9,532 bases of DNA, from positions 1-9,532 of the forward strand of contig JBAUID010000095.1 of assembly GCA_049680625.1 (NCBI GenBank). The letters run 5' to 3'. Of this stretch, positions 1-5,785 are shown one piece after another (the stretch's first letter is position 1; each line of letters starts with the position of its first letter). The notes beneath the pieces were generated by a model. That model saw only the letters and a program-made list of their open reading frames with translations, searched no databases and was not told where the DNA came from. This DNA comes from JAUIAI01 sp049680625. GTDB taxonomy: Bacteria > Pseudomonadota > Gammaproteobacteria > Burkholderiales > Burkholderiaceae_E. Both the position numbers and the translations under genes were made by a program.

Positions 1-333
1 TGTAGCGGGAGTTGATTCGGGTTTCGGTTCAGGCTTCGCAACAGGAGCGGGTTCGGTTTGAGGCTGCGGCTTTACAGCGGGAGTTGGCTCGGGTTGAGAC
101 TGCGGTTTTTGGGCAGCTGCCGGCACTGTTGTGGGTTGATTGGTGTTATTGCGAGCGAGTGTTTCTGACGATGTTGTGCCAACAGATGGCGTTGTTGGTT
201 TGGTCACCGTTGACCTTCCCGGCCATAGCCAGAACAATGCTGCGGCGAGTAACAAGGCCAGTAGCAAACTCAACCTGTCCAGTGATCGCCAGCCTTGTTC
301 GGTCCGGATTTCGGCGCGTGGTACTTGACTCAT
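1..333 (-). CDS. Membrane-anchored protein with Pro/Lys-rich stalk (N-terminal 111 residues; runs off the left edge)
   Basis: The frame is open from an ATG at 333 to the left edge, so only the N-terminal 111 residues are visible. Residues 1-20 are polar and start MSQVPRAEIR. Residues 21-37 form one hydrophobic helix (LSLLLALLLAAALFWLW), which predicts a bitopic inner-membrane protein with a periplasmic C-terminus. A Thr/Ser-rich spacer follows. From about residue 82 there is a stalk of 12-residue repeats beginning EPTPAVKPQPQT, then EPAPVAKPEPKP, then ESTPAT at the edge. Such stalks span the periplasm in TonB-like, SPOR-domain and OmpA-domain proteins, but the domain that would decide the function lies outside the window. 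The start is supported by AAGAGG seven bases upstream, which overlaps the stop of the preceding coiled-coil gene. The 11-bp gap implies co-transcription and probably translational coupling. Function is unknown. Confidence 0.75.
   Translation of the reverse strand, partial: MSQVPRAEIRTEQGWRSLDRLSLLLALLLAAALFWLWPGRSTVTKPTTPSVGTTSSETLARNNTNQPTTVPAAAQKPQSQPEPTPAVKPQPQTEPAPVAKPEPKPESTPAT
4..90 (-). repeat. 36-bp-period repeat encoding the Pro/Lys stalk
   Basis: The coding strand shows successive units that start with a Glu codon at 90, 54 and 18, giving a 12-residue period in the protein. At the DNA level AGCGGGAGTTG (plus strand) occurs at 4-14 and again at 76-86, exactly two periods apart, followed by TCGGGTT in both copies. 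The array continues past the left edge, so its total length is unknown. Repeats of this kind can change length by slippage or recombination, which would alter stalk length. Confidence 0.6.
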
Positions 334-344
334 CAAACCGCCTC

Positions 345-1460
345 TTACTCTGAATCGTTCGGACGACGTCCGGACAATGCACCACGCAGGCGGTTCAGTA
401 GCCCGGGTCTGGCAGGAGCTGCTGCACCCCCGGCATTGGCTTCGGTTGTGCCCGAATTGCCGTGCCGACTCGCAAGTGAAGAACCGCTACTTTTGGTAGC
501 GTCGGTAACTTTGGCAACGTCTGCAACGACGTTGGCATGTTCGGCATGCTTAGAATCATCGGCATCGTCAGACATCACCGTTGCTGACGTTGGCAGCGGA
601 TCGGGTTCTTTTTGGACCAAAGTCGGTTCTACTGGCGTTGCGTCTGTGGTGTCAGTAGAAGCAGTTGAATCGTTTGCTTGTGATTCAGATACGGTTGTTC
701 CAGCCGCCGCAGCAAGTGCTGCCGCTGCCCCAAAACCAGCTACCGGCGAAGGCGCTGGTGCGGACGCTATTTGATTACGTAAACGCGTGATTTCCAGCTC
801 GCGTTGTTTTAAAGTTTCGCGCAGTTGGGTCAGCTCATCTTGTAGCCCGGTATCAGTTGCCTGCACCACTTGTTTTGCGTCGATTAGTTCGGACTGTAAG
901 CGTTGGGTCTCAGTGGCTTGCCGGACGACTGTTGCCTTCAGTTCTTCCTGGGTAGTCTTCAGATCAACTTCCAGCGCACGGATACGCTCGTCTTTTTCGG
1001 CGACCGCACGTCGCGACTGCTGGATGTCGTCACCTAACCGGGTTGTGCGTCGGTTGTATTGTTCAAGATCGTGAACAACTTTGTCGTGTTCTGCACGCAG
1101 ACTTTCCAGTTCTACACGAATCGGTTCATCTTTGACTTGCTGCTCACGCGCTGCCGCCAGCGCCGTTTCGAGATTGGTTATCTGTTGATCCTGGATCTTT
1201 ACGGTATCGCGAAGATCTTCAGATAACGTGGTCAGCCTTTTCGTTTCGAGCCCCCGTTCGGTGAGCTTTTTCTGAGCCTCAGCATTCTCAGCCTGAATTT
1301 CAGTCAATTGCCCCTTCAGTGAAGCAATTTCTTTGCGTTCGCGTTCTGCAGCAAACTGGCCGTCGCGTCGAAACAATATGTCGATCAGCCAGAAGCAGAC
1401 AAATCCGGCCAAAACGCCGAGCAAGAGCCACCAGGTTGTAGAGCTTAATTGAAATGCCAT
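345..1460 (-). CDS. Membrane-anchored coiled-coil protein, function unknown
   Basis: This is a 371-residue protein when started at the ATG at 1460 (MAFQLSSTTW). Residues 8-28 form a Trp- and Leu-rich membrane helix, followed by a basic RRD. Residues about 35-235 are charged and Glu/Gln/Leu-rich with heptad character, which predicts a long coiled coil. A low-complexity Ala/Ser/Thr/Asp tail (about 240-350) ends in a basic segment, RPGLLNRLRGALSGRR. An in-frame ATG at 1493 would add 11 residues (MTSPAICNEIN). I prefer 1460 because it puts the membrane helix near the N-terminus and has a weak GAG-type ribosome site (TGAGAT) just upstream, while 1493 has none. The next gene begins 11 bp after its stop, so the two are probably an operon. 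A membrane anchor plus coiled coil suggests a scaffold or cell-envelope role, but I recognise no family. The low-complexity tail is likely disordered. Confidence 0.8.
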   Translation of the reverse strand: MAFQLSSTTWWLLLGVLAGFVCFWLIDILFRRDGQFAAERERKEIASLKGQLTEIQAENAEAQKKLTERGLETKRLTTLSEDLRDTVKIQDQQITNLETALAAAREQQVKDEPIRVELESLRAEHDKVVHDLEQYNRRTTRLGDDIQQSRRAVAEKDERIRALEVDLKTTQEELKATVVRQATETQRLQSELIDAKQVVQATDTGLQDELTQLRETLKQRELEITRLRNQIASAPAPSPVAGFGAAAALAAAAGTTVSESQANDSTASTDTTDATPVEPTLVQKEPDPLPTSATVMSDDADDSKHAEHANVVADVAKVTDATKSSGSSLASRHGNSGTTEANAGGAAAPARPGLLNRLRGALSGRRPNDSE

Positions 1461-1645
1461 GTTTATCTCATTACAGATAGCAGGAGATGTCATTGGCTCG
1501 CAGCCTGACCGGGATCAGCAACAACCCTGATATCCCGCCTGGTTTTTTGGCATGATTTTTAGGTTTAGCGTGCGCAAGACGCTGCTGATCGAAGATAAGC
1601 AGGACAAGCCAGAGACGCTGAAATCCTAACGCATAAACAAACCCG

Positions 1646-1671
1646 AAAACCCGCTGAAAGTTGTCGGGCTT
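1646..1671 (-). terminator. Weak Rho-independent terminator-like hairpin after the SRAP gene
   Basis: Ten bases past the SRAP stop, the minus strand reads AAGCCCG, an 11-base loop, then CGGGTTTT. That gives a stem of up to 7 bp with one G-T pair. The U-run is short and partly used by the stem, and a second CGGG follows that could pair instead. It is a plausible but weak terminator separating the aldolase-SRAP unit from the coiled-coil gene. The rest of the 1461-1678 gap shows no gene, no clear sigma70 promoter and no RNA gene that I can recognise, although the coiled-coil unit presumably has its promoter there. Confidence 0.35.
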
Positions 1672-1678
1672 GTTGACA

Positions 1679-2410
1679 TCATATGAGTTTTCGAATCGGC
1701 TTTGCCGGTCGTTTAACCGCAGTTTTAGTGGGCTTTTTGGGGGCGGGAAAAGCTTGTAACTGGTTAGTTTCAACCGTGCGCAAAAAGTCACGTGCTGTCG
1801 AATTGTTTGCGCCCAGCCATGCCGCGTAGTGTTTGGATGGCAGGATGACAACTGACCGCTTCTCATCCTCCGGACGATGAAATCGCGCCATGACGCCATG
1901 CCCGGTTGCATTAACGGTTAGCAGCGAAAAACTAATAACCCAGTCATCATCGAGTAAGTCCAGATCCGCCGGGCCAGGACGGGGTTTGCCGGCTTCTGTG
2001 GGGGGCCGTTTCCAGGCTTCCCAGATTGCCGCCAAGCCCATTGGCTCACCGGTGGCCATGCCAATTGACCATCGGACGGCTTTTCCTGATTCGTAACACG
2101 GTTCGTAGAAAGCATCAGCCGGCACAATACTGAATTGGTTTTTGCGCCAGGCATTTCGAAACGACGGCTTTTCGGCGACTGTCTCACTGCGTGCGTTATA
2201 ACAGAACCGAAAGTTCTTTCCGTCTTTTGACCATGAAGGGATAAGCCCAAAGACGGCCGCATCACATTGGGGCTGAGCGTCATCGCGGGTTCGAATCATA
2301 GGGCTCAGGTAGCCCGGATAGGCTTCTTCACGGAAAGCAATTTCCGGCTCCTGAACGCCAAAACGTTCTTGCAAGATGCTGCCGCGGGTTGGAACGAAGT
2401 TCGTGCACAT
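1679..2410 (-). CDS. SRAP (YedK/HMCES)-family abasic-site-binding protein
   Basis: A 243-residue protein of the SOS-response-associated peptidase family. Known members (E. coli YedK, human HMCES) bond covalently through Cys2 to abasic sites in single-stranded DNA, protecting them during replication. The protein starts MCTNF, so Cys2 is exposed after Met removal. Other family active-site residues are visible: Asn72 in YNARSET, Glu103 in FYEP, and His178 in ARFHRPEDEKRSVVIL, which matches the longer HRPxDEKR subtype. The last 20 residues form a basic Lys/Arg/Pro tail that could add nonspecific DNA contact. The start is fixed by the need for Cys2, although the ribosome site is weak. The gene lies 34 bp downstream of the class II aldolase gene on the same strand and may be co-transcribed. 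I see no LexA box (CTG-N10-CAG) immediately upstream. Length and motifs look intact. Confidence 0.93.
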   Translation of the reverse strand: MCTNFVPTRGSILQERFGVQEPEIAFREEAYPGYLSPMIRTRDDAQPQCDAAVFGLIPSWSKDGKNFRFCYNARSETVAEKPSFRNAWRKNQFSIVPADAFYEPCYESGKAVRWSIGMATGEPMGLAAIWEAWKRPPTEAGKPRPGPADLDLLDDDWVISFSLLTVNATGHGVMARFHRPEDEKRSVVILPSKHYAAWLGANNSTARDFLRTVETNQLQAFPAPKKPTKTAVKRPAKPIRKLI

Positions 2411-2444
2411 GGATGTTATTCAGCTTAGCGGGTTGATTGCAAAG

Positions 2445-3206
2445 TTATTGACGCCAGGTGGGGTCCATGCGGTCGAGTTCGCGGAGCATTGCAGGCCACT
2501 CGAGCAGACCAAAAGGGCGCCGGGCACTGGGTTCGTATAGTTTTGCGGTCTTTTCGGCAACTTGCGCTGACGGTAAATTCAACGGGGCGGCGCTGCACAT
2601 TGCGTCGACCTGCGCACGGCAAGCCATTTCCAGCCAGTAGTGCGCGTTAAATGCTTCGGCAGTGCTTGCCCCGGTGGCGAGCAGGCCGTGATTACGCAGA
2701 ATCATTACCGGATTGTTACCCAGGTCGGCTACCAACCGACCTTGCTCGTCAAGATCGATTGCAACACTTTCATAATCGTGATAGGCGCAGCGCCCGTAAA
2801 AGCGCATCGCGGTTTGGGTTAGTGGCAGCAGACCATCTTTCATTGCTGAGACGGCCATTCCGGCCCGGGTGTGGCTGTGAATCACGCACTGAACATCGTG
2901 GCGCCCACGGTGTACAGCCGTGTGAATCACGATGCCCGCTTCGTTTAATTCATAGCCATGCGGATTGTCCGGTGCAAATACCACCTCACCCTGGGAATCG
3001 ATTGTGATCAGGTTGGACGGACAGACTTCGTTGTACAGATAGCCAAACGCATTAATGAGTAAATGCTCAGTACCGGGAATCCTGGCAGTAATGTGGTTGT
3101 AGATGATGTCGGTCATCCCGTAGCGAGCCATCAGCCGGTAACACGCGGCGAGGTCAATTCGCGCCTGCCATTCGTCGGGTGAGACCTGCTGTTCAACTTT
3201 CGTCAT
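2445..3206 (-). CDS. Class II aldolase/adducin-family protein
   Basis: A 253-residue cytosolic protein with the class II aldolase/adducin fold, a zinc-type metal enzyme fold used for aldol cleavage, epimerisation or decarboxylation of small hydroxylated substrates. The metal-binding histidines are intact: His110 and His112 in VIHSHTRAGMA, and His173 in LRNHGLL. The His112-His173 spacing of 61 equals that of E. coli fuculose-phosphate aldolase (His94-His155). Glu89 in ELNEAG sits where the family's catalytic acid is found. The sequence resembles the many uncharacterised single-domain members lacking a sugar-phosphate specificity motif I can name, so the substrate is unknown. The start at 3206 is supported by GGAG eight bases upstream. 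It is divergent from the amn unit and is followed 34 bp later by the SRAP gene. No truncation or missing metal ligand is seen. Confidence 0.93.
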   Translation of the reverse strand: MTKVEQQVSPDEWQARIDLAACYRLMARYGMTDIIYNHITARIPGTEHLLINAFGYLYNEVCPSNLITIDSQGEVVFAPDNPHGYELNEAGIVIHTAVHRGRHDVQCVIHSHTRAGMAVSAMKDGLLPLTQTAMRFYGRCAYHDYESVAIDLDEQGRLVADLGNNPVMILRNHGLLATGASTAEAFNAHYWLEMACRAQVDAMCSAAPLNLPSAQVAEKTAKLYEPSARRPFGLLEWPAMLRELDRMDPTWRQ

Positions 3207-3266
3207 GCGTTCTGCTCCGTGGATAAGACTACTGTGGCACTGGTGTAGGCCGTTGCATATGGGTCA

Positions 3267-3292
3267 TACAAACCCCTGAAACGGGGTATGTA
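3267..3292. promoter_or_regulatory. 26-bp imperfect palindrome in the divergent control region (candidate operator)
   Basis: The left arm is TACAAACCCC and the right arm is GGGGTATGTA, separated by TGAAAC. The arms pair at 9 of 10 positions. It lies 60 bp upstream of the aldolase start and 62 bp upstream of the small membrane ORF, inside the 148-bp gap between divergent genes. Size, symmetry and position suit a dimeric regulator's operator. Because GC-rich inner arms flank a six-base loop, it could also act as an RNA hairpin. A separate perfect 8-bp palindrome, GGTTAACC, lies at 3305-3312. No matching regulator gene is adjacent, so the binder is unknown. Confidence 0.45.
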
Positions 3293-3312
3293 AACCGCAT
3301 TTTGGGTTAACC

Positions 3313-3340
3313 TGAGTTGACTAAGAGGCAAAAATATAAT
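3313..3340 (+). promoter_or_regulatory. Possible sigma70 promoter for the small ORF and amn
   Basis: A perfect TATAAT -10 hexamer is at 3335-3340. The best spaced -35 match is TGAGTT (3313-3318, 16-bp spacer), which is poor. A good-looking TTGACT at 3317-3322 is only 12 bp from the -10 box. If it is active, transcription would begin near 3347, only about 8 bases before the ATG at 3355, giving the small ORF a very short leader and amn a 5' leader of about 175 bases. AAGAGG at 3323-3328 would then lie upstream of the transcript. Confidence 0.35.
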
Positions 3341-3354
3341 GAGTGGATCGACTA

Positions 3355-3495
3355 ATGCAAGTTAGCCTGATGGTTTGCTACCTCGCGGTGTTAAGCAGCG
3401 AAACCATTGCGATGCTAATGACTCTGCTGATTCTTTGGGCAGGGTTTCTGCTTTTTGGGCTCGATCCGACCCCGGAAGACGAGGAACACTCCTGA
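3355..3495 (+). CDS. Putative 46-residue single-pass membrane microprotein upstream of amn
   Basis: An ATG at 3355 opens a 46-codon frame ending at TGA 3493-3495. The predicted product starts MQVSLMVCYLAVLSS, has a hydrophobic helix at about residues 17-36 (TIAMLMTLLILWAGFLLFGL), and ends with an acidic tail DPTPEDEEHS. This pattern is typical of small inner-membrane proteins and is unlike random translation. There is no clear Shine-Dalgarno sequence. Codons before the ATG include GAGTGGA, which is poorly spaced, and the predicted transcript start could make it nearly leaderless. An overlapping 8-codon frame (ATG 3339 to TAG 3363-3365) is preceded by AAGAGG and might be a leader peptide instead. 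amn begins 25 bp after its stop, so co-transcription is likely. I recognise no family. It could be an unannotated microprotein or a chance open frame. Confidence 0.45.
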   Translation: MQVSLMVCYLAVLSSETIAMLMTLLILWAGFLLFGLDPTPEDEEHS

Positions 3496-3520
3496 CTGAT
3501 TCAGTGACCGCGTACAGGAA

Positions 3521-5026
3521 ATGACCGAACCAGTCAGCACTGGTGCAACTAACGCCACCCAGGGATTAACGAGTTTTGACGACCCGTTGCAGGCCGTTGA
3601 ACGCATTAAGTCAATTTATACCACTAACACCAAGTACCTTGCGGATTGCTTTCGTCGCTTTGCCGCGGGTGAACAACTCAGCGAGAAAGTCCGCGCGTGT
3701 TACCCGGTAGTGCGTATTCAAACTCAAACAACTGCCCGACCTGACAGTCGGCTGGCATTCGGATTTGTCGCTCACGCTGGGGTGTATGAAACTTCGGTGA
3801 CCGCGCCCGATATCTTTTCCCGATACTACCTTGAGCAGCTTCGCCTGATTCAACGCAATCACGGCGTTCCGATTCAGGTTGGTGTTGGGACAGATCCCAT
3901 TCCTTTGCATTTTGCGCTTGGCGCGGATGAACACGTCGAAGGCAAACTGTCTGGTGATCGAATCAGGCAGGGGCACGAATTACGCGATCTATTCGACCTA
4001 CCAGACCTGTCGGGCATGGACGATGCTATTGCCAATGGAACCTGGACAGCCGGTGCCGGCGAGCCAGAACCTTTGTCACTGTATACCGCGGCGCGGGTTG
4101 ATTATTCGTTGCGGCGTTTGCGGCACTACACTGGTACAGCGCCGGAGCATTTTCAAAACTTTGTCTTGTTCACCAATTACCAGTTTTATATTGATGAGTT
4201 CGTCAAGCTTAGTGCGCGGTTGATGGAGTCTGGCCCGAGCGCCGACCATGGCTATGAGAAATTTGTTATGCCTGGCGGAAAAACCCTGCTTTGTGGTGAG
4301 CCGGTCAACCCCGACGATCTGCAGATCGGCAAAATGCCGCAGATGCCCGCTTATCACTTAACACGCGCTGATGGTGCCGGCATCACCATGATCAATATTG
4401 GTGTTGGCCCCTCCAATGCGAAAACCATTACCGACCATGTGGCGGTTTTGCGTCCCCATGCCTGGATTATGCTGGGGCACTGTGCTGGTTTGCGTAATAC
4501 CCAGCGTCTGGGTGATTACGTTTTAGCCCATGCCTATGTTCGGGATGATCACGTGCTGGACGAAGAACTGCCTCTCTGGGTTCCTATTCCGCCATTGGCC
4601 GAGGTGCAAATGGCAATTCAAAATGCGGTTGCTGAGGTGACCCAGCTCAGTGGTTACGATTTAAAGCAAATTATGCGTACCGGAACGGTGGCGTCAACAG
4701 ACAACCGAAACTGGGAATTATTAGAAGGCCAGACCCCGATTCGCCGACTCAGTCAGAGCCGGGCTATTGCGCTTGATATGGAAAGCGCCACTATTGCTGC
4801 CAATGGTTTTCGTTTTCGGGTACCTTATGGCACATTGTTGTGTGTATCGGATAAACCCCTGCATGGCGAAATAAAGCTGCCGGGCATGGCCAACGAGTTT
4901 TACCAGGCCAGCGTAAACCAACATCTGGCCATTGGAATGCGTGCCGTTGAAGAGCTCCGCAGTTTGGGCCAGGATCGCTTGCACAGCCGAAAATTGCGCA
5001 GTTTTGTCGAGGTTGCGTTCCAGTAG
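3521..5026 (+). CDS. amn: AMP nucleosidase
   Basis: A 501-residue cytosolic enzyme that hydrolyses AMP to adenine and ribose 5-phosphate (EC 3.2.2.4), controlling adenylate pools and feeding purine salvage. E. coli Amn is 484 residues with the same layout. The N-terminal regulatory domain includes RVDYSLRRLRHYTGT (193-206 region) and HFQNFVLFTNYQFYIDEF (210-227). The C-terminal nucleoside-phosphorylase-fold catalytic domain contains NIGVGPSNAKT (292-302), MLGHCAGLR (317-325), ALDMESATIA (417-426, with the substrate-binding Glu421) and CVSDKPLHGE (441-450). Asp444 matches the catalytic acid of E. coli Amn. The C-terminus RLHSRKLRSF is also conserved. All key motifs are intact. An AGGA precedes the ATG by only one base, so initiation may depend on coupling to the small ORF that ends 25 bp upstream. 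No clear PhoB box is seen upstream, although E. coli amn is known to be a Pho-regulon gene. Confidence 0.97.
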   Translation: MTEPVSTGATNATQGLTSFDDPLQAVERIKSIYTTNTKYLADCFRRFAAGEQLSEKVRACYPVVRIQTQTTARPDSRLAFGFVAHAGVYETSVTAPDIFSRYYLEQLRLIQRNHGVPIQVGVGTDPIPLHFALGADEHVEGKLSGDRIRQGHELRDLFDLPDLSGMDDAIANGTWTAGAGEPEPLSLYTAARVDYSLRRLRHYTGTAPEHFQNFVLFTNYQFYIDEFVKLSARLMESGPSADHGYEKFVMPGGKTLLCGEPVNPDDLQIGKMPQMPAYHLTRADGAGITMINIGVGPSNAKTITDHVAVLRPHAWIMLGHCAGLRNTQRLGDYVLAHAYVRDDHVLDEELPLWVPIPPLAEVQMAIQNAVAEVTQLSGYDLKQIMRTGTVASTDNRNWELLEGQTPIRRLSQSRAIALDMESATIAANGFRFRVPYGTLLCVSDKPLHGEIKLPGMANEFYQASVNQHLAIGMRAVEELRSLGQDRLHSRKLRSFVEVAFQ

Positions 5027-5035
5027 GTTGCGTTC
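5010..5035 (+). repeat. 11-bp direct repeat straddling the amn stop
   Basis: AGGTTGCGTTC occurs at 5010-5020 and again at 5025-5035, a 15-bp period. The amn stop codon TAG lies at 5024-5026, at the start of the second copy. It looks like a small local duplication that left the reading frame unaffected. The rest of the gap to 5158 contains no gene, and I see no strong promoter or terminator in it. Confidence 0.5.
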
Positions 5036-5158
5036 AAATAATCGTTTGGGCCGACCCTGTCTTGTAAGCATGTTGGGCCTGGTGCCGACTCAGTTGCCTG
5101 TCCCCAGAAAATGCACCCCCGACTGGGCTGCTGGCCGTACTAACTTTAGAGAGCTTTC

Positions 5159-5749
5159 ATGAATACGCCGTCGCTTCGAATATTTGCCTATGGATTTGCC
5201 GCATTGATGGTTTTGTCCGGTTGTGGACCGCTCATTACGCAAAGCCCGGGTGAAGGCTTAAGCCCGGTTAATGCGGTTTCCCAGGGGGACGACAAGCATC
5301 TGATGTTGTTCGGTCATGATGTGGTCAGTTATTTCACGGACGGGAAACCAAGCCCTGGTAAACCTGAGCTGAAGTCGACGGTTCAGGGGGTCACGTTTTG
5401 GTTTTCAAATGCTGAACACAAGGCGATGTTTGATGCTGACCCAAACAAGTACATTCCCCAGTATGGTGGCTATTGCACCAACGGAATCGCCTATGCCATT
5501 CCATGGGGTGGCGATGTAGATACCTGGAAAATTGTTGACAACAAGTTGTATATTTTTGGCGGCCGTCAGTCATTTGATGCTTTCTTTCTTGACCAGGAAA
5601 AAAATATGGCGCTGGCAGACAAGTACTGGAAAGAAGAAGTGGCGGGTAGTAACGCATTCTTTCAACGACTGAAGCGCCTTACATTTAAAGTGCCGCACTA
5701 CAAATCCGGGGAAGAACTGGCAGCCGACATTAAAGCCGCCCGTGGGTAA
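5159..5749 (+). CDS. YHS-domain lipoprotein
   Basis: A 196-residue exported protein. Residues 1-21 form a lipoprotein signal peptide with lipobox LSGC and Cys22 as the lipidation site. The next residue is Gly rather than Asp, which favours outer-membrane sorting. Residues about 48-110 form a YHS domain: FGHDVVSYFTDGKPSPG, then a hydrophobic core VTFWFSNAEHKAMFDADPNKYIPQYGGYC ending in Cys106, then WKIVDNKLYIF (123-133). YHS domains occur in proteins linked to metal or redox handling, but most periplasmic members lack a known role. The C-terminal 50 residues are charged and helical. The start is supported by AGAGAG five bases upstream. It lies 132 bp after amn on the same strand, and I see no terminator between them, so read-through is possible. 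It converges with the patatin-like gene. The function is not assigned beyond the domain. Confidence 0.88.
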   Translation: MNTPSLRIFAYGFAALMVLSGCGPLITQSPGEGLSPVNAVSQGDDKHLMLFGHDVVSYFTDGKPSPGKPELKSTVQGVTFWFSNAEHKAMFDADPNKYIPQYGGYCTNGIAYAIPWGGDVDTWKIVDNKLYIFGGRQSFDAFFLDQEKNMALADKYWKEEVAGSNAFFQRLKRLTFKVPHYKSGEELAADIKAARG

Positions 5750-5766
5750 ACCGTAGGGTTTAGTGA

Positions 5767-5784
5767 CCAGGCCTGCCTGTCTGG
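5767..5784. terminator. Hairpin between convergent genes (possible weak bidirectional terminator)
   Basis: CCAGGC (5767-5772) pairs with GTCTGG (5779-5784) across a six-base loop, with one G-T pair. It fills most of the 36-bp gap between the stops of the YHS lipoprotein and the patatin-like gene. Neither side carries a good U-run, so it is a hairpin in the expected place rather than a clear intrinsic terminator. Confidence 0.3.
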
Positions 5785-5785
5785 A

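Noticed and set aside
12..353. Plus-strand open frame at the left edge
   Set aside because: It lies antisense to a better minus-strand frame that has a signal-like helix, a Pro/Lys repeat and a ribosome site coupled to the upstream gene.
295..774. Plus-strand Ala/Ser-rich open frame
   Set aside because: It is the antisense shadow of the low-complexity Ala/Thr tail of the coiled-coil gene, with no motif of its own.
1511..1547. Hairpin (GGGATCA with TGAT-ATCCC) followed by a T-run on the plus strand
   Set aside because: The stem has a bulge, the T-run starts several bases later, and no plus-strand gene ends there.
1567..1583. AGCGT/ACGCT hairpin in the 1461-1678 gap
   Set aside because: Only five base pairs with no U-run, so it is not supported as a terminator or RNA gene.
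1471..1911. Minus-strand 146-codon frame spanning the gap and the SRAP 3' end
   Set aside because: It overlaps the SRAP gene in another frame, has mixed composition and shows no domain or ribosome site.
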